From positions 97,001 to 161,000 of the forward strand of contig JAIVFJ010000108.1 in NCBI GenBank assembly GCA_025765615.1: a stretch of DNA of 64,000 nucleotides. The letters run 5' to 3'. Positions 48,073 through 58,699 of the stretch are shown piece by piece. The translations under genes and the position numbers were made by a program. This stretch comes from Zopfochytrium polystomum. Its lineage: Eukaryota; Chytridiomycota; Chytridiomycetes; Chytridiales; Chytridiaceae. Below the pieces are notes generated by a model, which worked only from the letters and a program-made list of their open reading frames with translations, did no database searches and was not told where the DNA came from. Position 1 is the stretch's first letter, and every line of letters begins with the position of its first letter.

Positions 48073-51000
48073 ATGGACAAGAAAGCCGACAAGCCAATCG
48101 TGTCGTTTGAGTATAACGGAAAGTGCCGAAAAATTCAGATTGACCCGTCAGCTGGCCTCGAGGGTTTATTAAACCTTGTCGCGACGCGATGGAAAATTTC
48201 CATGCCGATTGAGCTGGAGTACAGAGACCCGGCCACAGGCGATGAAATGATCCTCGATGTGGATGATGACCTGCACGATCTGTTTTCACAAAACTTCAAG
48301 TGGAAGGTGAGCTTTTCGCAGGGCTGGTAAAGATGGCTATGCTAAAAGCACCTTTTTTTTTTTGGTGACTTTTCAAACAACACAGGTCATTCCTGAACAA
48401 AGCGAAAGCCCCGACAGTACCGTTGGCAATGTTCAAAGTCGACCTGGCGAGCCACAAAAACCTGCAGCTTCTCCTGCGAGCCCTGCGAAGGACTCTGGCG
48501 CCTCTGGCGATTCATCCACAGAAGAAGATGATTATGATGAGTCAGTGGAGCACAAGAAGGGTTTGTTTTACTTTTTGTTGGTTTTTTCATATCTGTGGGT
48601 CACACATCTTTCTCATTTTGCTTATAGAAAAGTGGACTGACTTGATCCCAGATGAGTGGGAGTGCAAAAATAGCGTCCAAATGCACCCGTTCTTTATCAG
48701 GTCAGTCTCATACTGTCTTTGACATTACAACAAGGAATTCTCGACTTACTTCCGTTTTTAGCTACCGACAGGCTTTTGAGAGTGCTGTCGCTGAAAATCT
48801 GTTCAACTCTATGGAGATTGCCCTTCTGAAAGATCACAGGGGATCAGTGCTTCCTATGGAGTCAAAGCAAAACGGGCAGCATGCATTTTGGGATGCGAGA
48901 TGCCTTGCTTTTGGACAGAAGTGGGGAATCAATTTCATGTCAGGGCTGCTTCATTCTTCAGTCATTATCCTCCTGTGCTCTGATAGGTGCATGGAAAGAA
49001 TGGTCAAGGCTGACAGAAAGCCTGATAACGTTCTTCTTGAAGTACGTCCCAGTGCATTTTGTGCGCCTTCTTCTCACTAATACTCTTGCTTTCAGTGGGA
49101 GCTCGCTCTTCAGATGAAGCAAGAACGTGGCAAGGATATCTTGCCCATTCTGTTGTCCAGACGTGAGGTTGCCTATGTGGATGGCAGGAAAACCTCTGTG
49201 ATTGTTGAATTTCAAACCTTTGATTACAAGATGTTTCCAAACAAGTACCACAAGCACCCTCTCAGCCCAGGCCAGCAAACTGTGCGGGAGACTGTGAAGA
49301 TGATTCTTGAGCTGAATGGGCCAAAGGTCCATCCTGAGAGCGACATCCCAAAGTAATGCAGAGGTTGAATTTTTCTCCATTTCAAAACAACTGACAAGTA
49401 TTCAGGATTGTTACTGAAGCAAGAGAAGTGTACAGCCGGCGCAAGTCACTGCTGAAGTCTGGAAGCCCAAGTTCAGATATTTCACTTCAGAGGTCCAGCT
49501 TGTTGGAATTGGAGAGGTGGCTCTCTCCGCTGTCTGAACAGATGGAGATTGAGCGCAAAGCCCTTCTTGCAAACGTGCTTCCTGATTCAAGACAGTGGCT
49601 TCTCCGAAGAGTGTTCCAGTTCTTGTCTCCAGATGATCCTGCAGCAGCCTCTCCAAACAGAGTGATGTGGCTGAACGGCGTTGCTGGGGTGGGCAAGTCA
49701 GTAATGGCTGCTTTGGTCTCGAGGGAGCTCCAGGCCCAAAGCATGCTTGGTGGCTTGTTCTTTTGCAAGCACGATGATGAGCGACGGAATAGCGCTCGCA
49801 ACCTTATTACGACCCTGGCCTTTGGCCTTGCCAAGTTCAGCATCGATTTTGGAGAGGCCCTTCTCCAAGTCAGGCGAGACAATCCAGACATTCTTTCTAG
49901 GCCTGTGAATGAGATGACGAAAGTTCTGATTATTGGGCCCCTGAAAGAAGTGGCAAGTGAGCAGAAGCTTGGAGGACCAGTCGTCCTCATTGTGGACGCC
50001 CTCGATGAGTGTGGAGCAATCCACAAGAGGGGTGAAGTATTGCTGATTTTCCAGCTGTTGAACGAGCTACTTCCTGCTGGGGTGAAGATCCTGATCACTG
50101 GGCGGCCTGAGGAGGACATTGCGGCCGCATTTCGGTGGCTCCCGGTGGAAAGCATTGAGCCAACCGCAGGAGAAAACCTTCAGGACCAGATTGATTTCAC
50201 TCGGCACTTTCTTCAGTCTCTGGATGCTGATCCCTCCCTCGTTGACGAAGGGTCCAAGATTCTTGTCGGAAAGTCCTCTGGTGTGTTTGTTTGGCTTGCG
50301 ACTGCTTGCAACTACCTGAAGAACTCTGGGAGCGAGACAATCACTATGGATCAGATTCACGGACTTCCTGAAGGAGACAAGCTGGATGGAAACATTGATG
50401 CTATGTATGACAGAATTTTTTCGGGGCTTTTCAAGTCTGTTCAGGAAAGGAACATTACGAGTGCTTTTGGCAGTGTTCTCGCTACCATATTGCTAACGTA
50501 TGAGCCCCTCACCGCCAAAGGAATAGTGTCTTTGCTTGCGAAGGAGGATGCAGAGACTGTGAAGCATTGTATTCGCTTATTGGATCCGATTCTTGTCCTC
50601 GATGGGCAAACAAGGAAAATCAGGATTTTCCACAAGTCAGTTAAGGACTACTTGATGAACTCGACTCGATGCAAGAATCCCTCGATTCAGATTGATTCAC
50701 GAAGAAAGCATTCCGACATTGCAAGCATGTGCATTTCAGCGATGGATCAGACCTTAAAATTCAACATGTGCGCCCTTCCGTTCTCACAGTTTCACACTGA
50801 GATTGCCGACTTCGACAACAAGGTGAATAATGGAGTACCAGAGCACGTCAAGTACGCTGTGAAGCACTTTTCGGCGCATTGCTGCGACTCTGCTGTTCAT
50901 GCCGCCGCCGGCAGTGCTGAGAAAAGTGCGGAACAAGCGAGGAACGACTCGGAGATTTCTGACGATCAAAATCTGGCTCAGTTGGTGGATGCGGGTCTTT

Positions 51001-53301
51001 TCAACCAACTCAAAGAGTTTATAGAAACAAAAGGACACCATTTCTTGGAAGCCTGCAGTCTGATCAACGCTCTCGATCTAGTGATTCCTGCCATGAGCAT
51101 GCTTCAGAACGTTGCCCCCGACAGCCAGCAATCCTCCGCAAAGTTGGATTCGTTCTATGTACTGATGAAAGACATTGTCCGTGTCGTTCAAAAATTCCAA
51201 GTTCCCCTCCGGTCGTCTGCGTTGCAAGTCTACTTTTCAGCGGTGCCCTTTTCTCCATATGATTCTGTATTTTTCAAGACGTTTGTGGGAAATGTTCCCG
51301 AAAGCATTGACTGCCCTCTATGGGTGAAGGGACAGCCGCAGAACTGGCCCACGTGGGCCACTGCGATCGAGGGACACTCTGGAACAATCTGGTGCGTGGC
51401 GTTCAATCCTGATGGCCACTTCATTGCTACTGCAAGCGACGACTCAACAATCAAAATTTGGAATGCGGCGTCTGGACAGGAGCTGATCAAGCTTGATGGC
51501 CACACCGATCCAGCCATCTTTGCAGTGTTAAGCCCTGACGGAACCCTGATTGTGTCTGGGAGCACAGACTTGACCGTCAGGATTTGGGACGCGCACACCG
51601 GGCGAGAGCTGCACCAGATGGAGGGCTTTTCCCGCAGCTTGTCTTCCCCAGTATTCCAAGCTGACGGCCTCTTTGCTCTGCTTGACGGTCAAGAGGTGAA
51701 GTTGTGTGATCCGAAAACTGGCCAGGTCGTACGCAAGATAGTCGCAAAGGAAGAAGTCTATGAGTTTATTGCAGCTCTCAGTCCTGACGGACGGTTTGCG
51801 GCATCCGGAGGTCCCAGCAACGTTGTCATAATTTGGGACGCAAGCACCGGTCAGGTTTTACAAAAGCTCGGGGGCCACTCTGAATGGGTGAATTCGGCTG
51901 CGTTCAGCCCTGACGGTGAATTTGTGGTGACTGCTTGTCAAGACAACACAGCCAGAATTTGGAGCGTGTCGTCCGGTCAGGAGCTGCACAAGCTCGAGGG
52001 ACACACTCATTGGGTGTACATTGCGGCATTCAGCCCGGACGGGCGGTTGGTTGCGACCGGAAGTCGCGACAATTCGGTCAGGCTCTGGAGCGCGTCCACT
52101 GGGCGTCTGCTGGAAGTTTTGGAGGGACACACTGATTCTATCATGGCGATATCGTTCAGTCCCGACGGGCGCTTTGTCGCGACGGCGGGGGTCGACAAAA
52201 CCACCGTGATATGGAAGATTCAGACCGACGGCGTGCGCAGCGTGCTGTCCCCAGACGAGAATTCGGCGAGGCACACAGACACATTGCACTGTGCAGCATA
52301 CAGCCCGAACGGCGAGCTCGCCGTGTCGGGGAGCGCGGACAAGACGGCGAGGATTTGGGACGCGCGGACCGGCGTGGAGGTGCGCAAGCTGGAGGGCCAC
52401 TCCAGCGACGTCTACTGCATCGCGTTCAGCCCCGACGGGCAGCTGGTCGCGTCTGGAAGCTGGGACCGCACCGTCAGGGTTTGGAACGCGGCTTCCGGGC
52501 AGGCGGTGCACGTCCTCGAGGGGCACACCGACGATGTGTTTTGCACTGCGTTCAGTTGCGACGGGCGGTTTTTTAGCCTCCGGGGGGCGCGACGGCCTTC
52601 TCAGGGTTTGGAATGTGCTGACCGGCGAACAGATCCACGCTCTCGAGGGTCACTTTGTCCCGATCAACTCTGTCGCGTTTAGTCCAGACGGGCAGATGCT
52701 TGCGTCGGCCGGGTACGATTCCACAGTGAGAACGTGGGATGCGTCCACGGGCGCGTTGCTGAACAAACTGGAGGGGCACTCCGAATGGGTGTACTCTGCA
52801 TCGTTCAGCCCCGACGGGCGGCAGATCGTGACCGCCGGCGGAGACTACACGGTGAGGGTCTGGAACGCGCTCGACGGCCGCGAGCTGCACAAGCTGGAAG
52901 GCCACGCCACCATCACCTATTCCGCCGCGTTCAGCGGCGACGGCAAGTTTGTGGTTTCGGAGGACGCCGACGGGTTCTGCAAGGTGTGGAGCCTTGAATC
53001 GGGCGGCGGCGGCGCGGAAGTGAGCGGCGACGATGTCGGCCCAACCATGGCCCGCGACAACAAGGAGCTCAAGCGCGTCCTCGCCGGCGTGAGGAACGCG
53101 GCCGGGGACAAGCTTCAATCCGAGAAGAAGGGCTGCTTGCCCGTGATGAGCAAGGGGGTCTGGTTCACCGAGAAGAACCGCGGCGTCACGTGCTGGCTTC
53201 CGACGGAGCTGAGAGGGGAGCTGCAGTTGGTGCGCGAGAATCTCGTCTTTACGCTCGGCCCCAGAATCTCTGGACTCGTTCAGTTTGCGTCGTCTGTATG
53301 A
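48073..53301 (+). CDS. PB1-like/TIR/NACHT/WD40 NLR-type receptor
   Basis: Six exons: 48073-48306, 48386-48560, 48628-48700, 48762-49041, 49096-49352 and 49406-53301. The N-terminus is PB1-like (VSFEYNGKCRKIQID to DDDLHDLF, residues 10-72), then an acidic Ser/Pro linker. A TIR domain follows (about 157-290): FFISYRQAFES, AFWDARCLAFGQKWG, FMSGLLHSSVIILLCSD, and DNVLLEWELAL, which holds the Glu expected to be catalytic in NAD-cleaving TIRs. NACHT: Walker A GVAGVGKS (near 430), Walker B VVLIVDALDE (near 533), ILITGRPEED. Residues about 990-1540 hold 13 WD40 repeats (GH...SPDG...VRIW pattern; repeat 3 degenerate), then a roughly 95-residue C-terminal extension. At T6 (52569-52574), in repeat 10, one extra base ends the frame at 52682; without it the gene is exactly 1638 codons to 53301. 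Such STAND proteins sense ligands through the repeats and signal through the N-terminal domain; ligand and role here are unknown. Confidence 0.9.
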
Positions 53302-55714
53302 TGGGGTGTTTTCCTTGAGTTTGCCCTGCCTTTTCTGTGAATTTCAGTTCGCTTCACCTCGAAACAGCTTCTTCATTTTTTAGGTGCGCACAACGCAGTA
53401 GTTGTGCTGTCAAGTTATTATCTTACCAACATGGGCCCTCTGCCATTTTATCCACTACCTCTGCTTTCAAAATCTAGTCGAGCCGTGGTGCACTCGAGTG
53501 CTCGCTCAGTCGCTGAACGAATGTAGGAACAGCGGTACCGCAACGGCTGGGACGCGTAGTGGGGACATGCGAGAGCCAACCAAAGCTACCAAGATGTTGC
53601 GAACAGTCCTGCGAACAGCCCGCTTTAGCCGGTTGATATGTACATACATATATTAATACAGTAATTTTTTTTTTTTTTTTTAGCCGGTCGGACACTGTCC
53701 GCGTGGGTTGCAACAGCGATTTACTCAACTTTGGGAGGCCTTCTTTCTTAACCGACGCAAAATTTTGCAGAATCTGTGGCAGCTTCGTTGCCAAAGCACG
53801 GACCGGCGAAGTGAGAGACACACAAAATTTGATGCAAAGAAAAAAAAAAATACACCATGAAGAAAGAGGAGATATAAGTTGAATGTGGATCACTGATTCA
53901 AACATTGTGTGTTAAATTTTGGGTGTGGTTTGCTTTTGGCTCGATCTTGGTGTTGGAAATATTAGGCAGAAAGAAAGTTAGTCATTTCAATAAATCACTT
54001 CACTTGATAAGCACCGCGAACAAACCAACCTGCTCACCTTCAAGCGTCGTGACCACACCAGGCTTCTCAGCTCAGACCTTCGCGCTCGAGGATCTTGTTA
54101 CGAGCACCAACTTTGATGTCGAATTCATCAAACCAACGCCAATTTTCTTCTAATGACGTTGATTGCGCGTCGTATGCCGGCACGGCACTCGGCGCGTTTC
54201 TATTACGAACTTACAGCCAGTGGAAAATTTGTGGAAAACCGAGAGCGAATCAACGGCCAACCCAAACCCGTGGGGAAGAATCGGCAAGTTTGCCGCACTT
54301 CTTCCCTTCGGGCGGTTGGAGGGATTGGAGAAAATTAATTTCGAGTCGGATGGCTGGCGAAACAGTGGACTTCATGAACGAAGGAGGGGGCGTCTTGATG
54401 TAAAAGAAAGAAATGCAATTCCCACTTTGTTATTGAAAAGAGTAACCTTTGCTGCTTGCTTTGCGGACAGGGTCAATTCCATCACTCGAAATGCGAGCAA
54501 GGTTCGGTAGGGCCGCGGCCTTCGCTGTGTACCTACCGCTGCTCCGAACATTTAAGATCCAACCCTCGACCCGCCGAGAGTGTCGCACAGCGAAGCGCGC
54601 GAGGGCAGCTCGACGCCTACGGGCCACGCAACGGGCGATCTCCGCCTGTGCACCCCGACTCGCAAAAGGCGACGTTCATCACGTCCCGAGAAGCCGCAAA
54701 CGTCGGAGAGTTCTCCGCGCCCGCGAGCGTAAAACAAAGCAACACTTCGGTGTTGATTTCCACGCCCGAGGACGGGATTGGCCGCCATTCCCCGGCTTCC
54801 TCGGCGCCGTTCAAACATGGGCGACAAGCGCGGTAACCGTTGCGTCTTGACCCGCCGAGGACCGCCCCACAACGAAGCACGAGGGAGGCCGCCTTATTCG
54901 ACCCACATTTGCACGAGTCACTGTCACATCTGATGAAATTTTCCGCCATGGCGGCGGTTCTCCGCGTCCGCTCGTCCACAAGAATCTCTGTTAACTTTCA
55001 GCCCGAGGACGAGAGGGTTGCCATCGCGGTTTATCACTTCAGGTCCTCCGATCCCGCCGGCGCCGGACCGTAGCGACACCTGATTCGGTGCGGGGCGGAC
55101 GGAGCGAGGGTCGAGGTTCTTCACAGACGACGCGTGTTCGAGGCCATGGTGCGACGAGACGACGAACGTGCAAGACGACGCCGGATATGTGCGAACTGAA
55201 TACTGCGGGAGGCAGTTGGAAACGCACGGGCGGAGACGTTTCGAAAACTAGAGGTGTCAAAGAATCGGTTCTGAATTACGAAGCAAGTGACAGAACCTGC
55301 CGAGTGAAGTGATGGGACAGACCACAGGGGAGCCAAGATTGTGTGTGTACTGTTAACTGTCTATATTCGAACGTAAATTCTAAACACAACAACTGCCATC
55401 CCTCTCGGCATTTTCTAGTCTGAACGGGTTCTTCAAAACGAAGAACAGAAAAAAAACGTCAAATCATAGAAAATGAGTGGAGAGTGAGTGGGTTTGATGA
55501 GAGCAAGTGGATGGGTCGCGGGAGGTATGCATGGCGGGAAGACCTGAAAATGCAAACAAAAACAAGATAAAAAACGAAAGGCAAGGAGGGCGCGCGCGTG
55601 GAAGAGAAGTATGCGTGTGTATGCGTGTGTGATTGTAGTTAATAGAGATTTCAAGGGTGGGAGCAGGGGTGGTTGGGGGGAGAAGTGGGTTACGTGTCAC
55701 AAAGAAAGCCCAAT
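53302..55714. other. Intergenic region after the NLR
   Basis: 2.4 kb with a T run (53667-53683), an A run near 53840, and several short open stretches on both strands (for example 54449-54850 plus, 54617-54979 minus). None has recognisable domains or consistent splice context. I support no gene here. Confidence 0.5.
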
Positions 55715-57061
55715 CTAAAACGCAGCGAGGGCAAACGCCAGCAGTGAGACCGCGACTGAAACAACGACGGCGACGGCGCGGCGCGGCGCGCCGGCGGACG
55801 ACGAGGTGGCGGGCGCGGGCGACGTGGCGGGGGAAGACGACGGCGCGGGCGACGGGACCGACGAGGTTGAGTCCTGGCGGCCTGCGCCGCCGCCCGCGCC
55901 GGCCTGCTTTGTCGCAGACTGCTGCGACGACGTGGACGAAGACGACGAGGACGTAGGGGTCAGCGCCGGCGGGGTGGTCGGCAGGTGGCCGCCGATGAGC
56001 TGTGCGAGCGGCGAGTCGGCGTACCTGTCGGCGTCGTCTCTGGCGATGCACTGCGACACGGGGACGGGCTTACGTCCGGCTGCGAGGAGGGTCTTTAGCG
56101 AGTCGGCGGCGGCGGCGGCCTGGTACTGGAACAGGTCGTGTTCGAGCGAGATGGCCCTCCTCACGCCGTTTGAAATCCACCCGGCGACCGTGGCGTCGAT
56201 GGAGCCGACGGTGACGTTTGCGTTCGAGTCAGTCGAGTCGACGGCCCAGAGCACGACGCGGAGGCCCATGGCCTTGAGCACGGCGCGGACGGGGTCGCTG
56301 AGGTCGCCGTAGGGCGGGCGGATGTATTTGGGGACGACGCCCGTGACGGCCTTGACGGCCATGGCGCCGTAGACGACCTCTGCGACGACCTGGTCGGTGG
56401 AGAGCTGCGAGAGGTGCGGGTGGGACCAGGTGTGGAGGGCGATTTGGTGGCCGGAGGTGAAGGCGCGGAGGAGCAGGTCCGGGCGGTCGCGCACGCGGCT
56501 GCCGATGGCGAAGAAGGTGGCTTTGACGTTGGCCGCGGACAGGGCGTTTTGCAGGGATTCCGAGTAGTCCGACGGCCCGTCGTCGTAGGCGAGACCCCAG
56601 GCGTCGTCGCCGAGGCTCGCGGCGCAGTACTTGTACTCGACGTAGGGGCCTGCGTCGGTCGACACGTCGTTGCCGGTGAGGCTGCTGCTGCTGCCGCTGG
56701 CGTCCCTCCTGCTGATGCTGTTGCGGCCGCGGCGCTCGTGCACCAGGCCGTCCACGATGCGGTCCAGGGCGTTGTGGCCGCTGCTGCTGCTGCCGCCGTC
56801 GCCCTTTGTGGAGGAGGAGGGGCCGAGGAACGCGCGGGTCCAGGCCGGGTTCGGCGGGGCGATCTTGTCCATAGGCGGGGCCCACGACCAGTCAGGGTTT
56901 GCGGTCTGGGCGTCGACAGGCGACGCGAAACGCAACGCGACGAAGAGGACGCAAAAGACGGCAGCGATGGCGGCGACGTGGAAGGTTTGACAAAATGGTT
57001 GACGTCGACGGCAGGGGCGAGTCTCAGCAGCAGTAGCAGCAGCAGCAGCGGCTGAGGACAT
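55715..57061 (-). CDS. Chitin deacetylase-like polysaccharide deacetylase, GPI-anchor type
   Basis: Single-exon CE4/NodB-domain enzyme, 448 residues; removes acetyl groups from chitin in the wall. The start was chosen at MSSAAAAAATAAE, after which a hydrophobic segment (FHVAAIAAVFCVLFVALRFA) acts as signal peptide or anchor; an upstream in-frame ATG at 57262 reads through T-rich leader. NodB motifs are intact: GLAYDDGPSDYS (metal and catalytic Asp pair), HTWSHPHLS (two metal His), RPPYGDLSD, WAVDSTD, and ISLEHDLF with the last His. The C-terminus is Ser/Pro/Thr-rich and ends in a small-residue then hydrophobic tail (AVAVVVSVAVSLLAFALAAF), as for GPI attachment. Chitin rather than another polymer is inferred from the fungal context. 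Confidence 0.92.
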   Translation of the reverse strand: MSSAAAAAATAAETRPCRRRQPFCQTFHVAAIAAVFCVLFVALRFASPVDAQTANPDWSWAPPMDKIAPPNPAWTRAFLGPSSSTKGDGGSSSSGHNALDRIVDGLVHERRGRNSISRRDASGSSSSLTGNDVSTDAGPYVEYKYCAASLGDDAWGLAYDDGPSDYSESLQNALSAANVKATFFAIGSRVRDRPDLLLRAFTSGHQIALHTWSHPHLSQLSTDQVVAEVVYGAMAVKAVTGVVPKYIRPPYGDLSDPVRAVLKAMGLRVVLWAVDSTDSNANVTVGSIDATVAGWISNGVRRAISLEHDLFQYQAAAAADSLKTLLAAGRKPVPVSQCIARDDADRYADSPLAQLIGGHLPTTPPALTPTSSSSSSTSSQQSATKQAGAGGGAGRQDSTSSVPSPAPSSSPATSPAPATSSSAGAPRRAVAVVVSVAVSLLAFALAAF

Positions 57062-57187
57062 GGTTGGGGGGAAGGATAAAGTTGCGAAAAGAGGACGAGG
57101 GAGCGAGCGGGAATAATGCGTTTGGTGTAGTGAAGGTAGTGAAGGATGAAGGGAGAGAGGGAGGAAGGAGTCCCGGACCCGCTCTTG

Positions 57188-57196
57188 CTTTTTATA
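57188..57196 (-). promoter_or_regulatory. TATA-like box of the chitin deacetylase
   Basis: On the minus strand TATAAAAAG stands about 130 bp before the ATG at 57061. Confidence 0.4.
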
Positions 57197-57397
57197 CTGC
57201 GAGATGTCTGGAAAAGGTTTGGCGAAAGAGAGATGATTGAAAAAAAAAAAGAATGTGTGCAATAATAATGTTTTGTTGTTTTTTTATTTACTTTTTTTTC
57301 ACAGCTTTCCCTTTTTTTGTTTTTCGTTTCTTCTTCTCATCTCCCACAACAAATCAATCAACCTCCTGTCTCTCTCCGCCCACGCATGCAGCCTCGT

Positions 57398-57399
57398 GA

Positions 57400-57438
<39 letters not shown>

Positions 57439-57865
57439 ACTCGTCTCTTCCTCTTCATATGGGTGCACAAAATGAAAATGAAAATTTTGCTCGGAATTTT
57501 GTTCGTTCCTTTTCACCTTTCTCACTTTTGTGTACTTTGACAGCACAGCCATCTCTGTTGTCGCACAAGCCTCACCGTGCAGCGAGGGCGAGAGAGAGAG
57601 AGAGCCGAGAGAGAGCCGAGAGGGAGAGAGAGAGAGCCGAGAGTTAGAGAGAGAGAGAGAGGGAGAGAGAGAGAGAGAGAGAGCACAGAGAAAGTGAGAG
57701 ACAGAGAGAGGAGAGAGAGAGACAGAGAGAGAGAGAGACAGAGAGACAGAGAGAGAGGGTAAACGTTATAATTTTGCAAGGAGTGATGCAAAGCAGCTGC
57801 TGAATGTGGCTGGCCGACTTGCGATGATGATGTATGTATGTGAAGATGTCCGCCCGCCCAGCAGC

Positions 57866-57939
<74 letters not shown>
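57398..57939. repeat. (TCTG)n and long (GA)n microsatellites
   Basis: (TCTG)n at 57398-57438, an interrupted (GA)n block at 57583-57759, and a pure (GA)n of about 70 bp at 57869-57939. Confidence 0.95.
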
Positions 57940-57942
<3 letters not shown>

Positions 57943-58195
57943 GCAATCAATCAAATCAATATTTTCAGGCAAGTCGAGTGACCGACGAGGCTGCATGCAT
58001 GGGAGCGGCGTGTGGCCTGCCTGCGTGTCTGACTGCATGACTGACGTGGCGTGTGATAATGACGGCCGACAAAAGAAAATGACGTATGTTCATACATACT
58101 TACTGGACTCGCGGCCACATGCGGGGGCGACTCACTCGTGTGAATTTGGCACAGTTGCTCCAACGAGGCTTTGTCGAGTTGGTTGAGGCTGGCCC

Positions 58196-58251
58196 ATGGC
58201 GTGGCGTGGCGTGGCGTGGCGTGGCGGGCTCGCTGTCTCTCTCTCTCTCTA

Positions 58252-58332
<81 letters not shown>
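58196..58332. repeat. (GGCGT)n and long (CT)n microsatellites
   Basis: Six copies of GGCGT (about 58198-58226), followed by (CT)n at 58236-58250 and 58254-58332. The CT tract is complementary to the (GA)n tract 300 bp upstream. Confidence 0.95.
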
Positions 58333-58334
<2 letters not shown>

Positions 58335-58699
58335 CTCTCTCTGTGTCTCTTCGTATTCCTTCACTCTGGCGTAACTGGGTGACTTCATTGGGGCAAGCAG
58401 CAAAGCAACCGAAGAACTTTACGCATGTTACTGGGAATATATCAATATAATGACAAGAAGAAACACACTAACAGCTGCTTTAGGAGTCGGGCTGTCAGAG
58501 AAGCTGCTCCATACATATTGCTAAAAGTGATTGAATGTTGACTCAAAGAACTTTTCACAAGGAGGAATATTGTGCGTTTCACTGAAAATTGGAGGGCATC
58601 AACAGACATTCTGTCCACAGGAAGATGCGGTAAAGCGGAAAAAAACTCTTTATTGAGCGATTTCATGCCAAGTCAAACAGGGGCTTGTAAAGAATAGTG

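Noticed and set aside
51858..53118. Long minus-strand open frames opposite the WD40 repeats
   Set aside because: They mirror the repeats, share no domain with known proteins and arise from the GC-rich third positions of the plus-strand gene.
57583..57950. Ser/Leu or Arg/Glu repeat proteins in the GA/CT tracts
   Set aside because: They are dinucleotide repeats open in all frames, with no start context or flanking domain.
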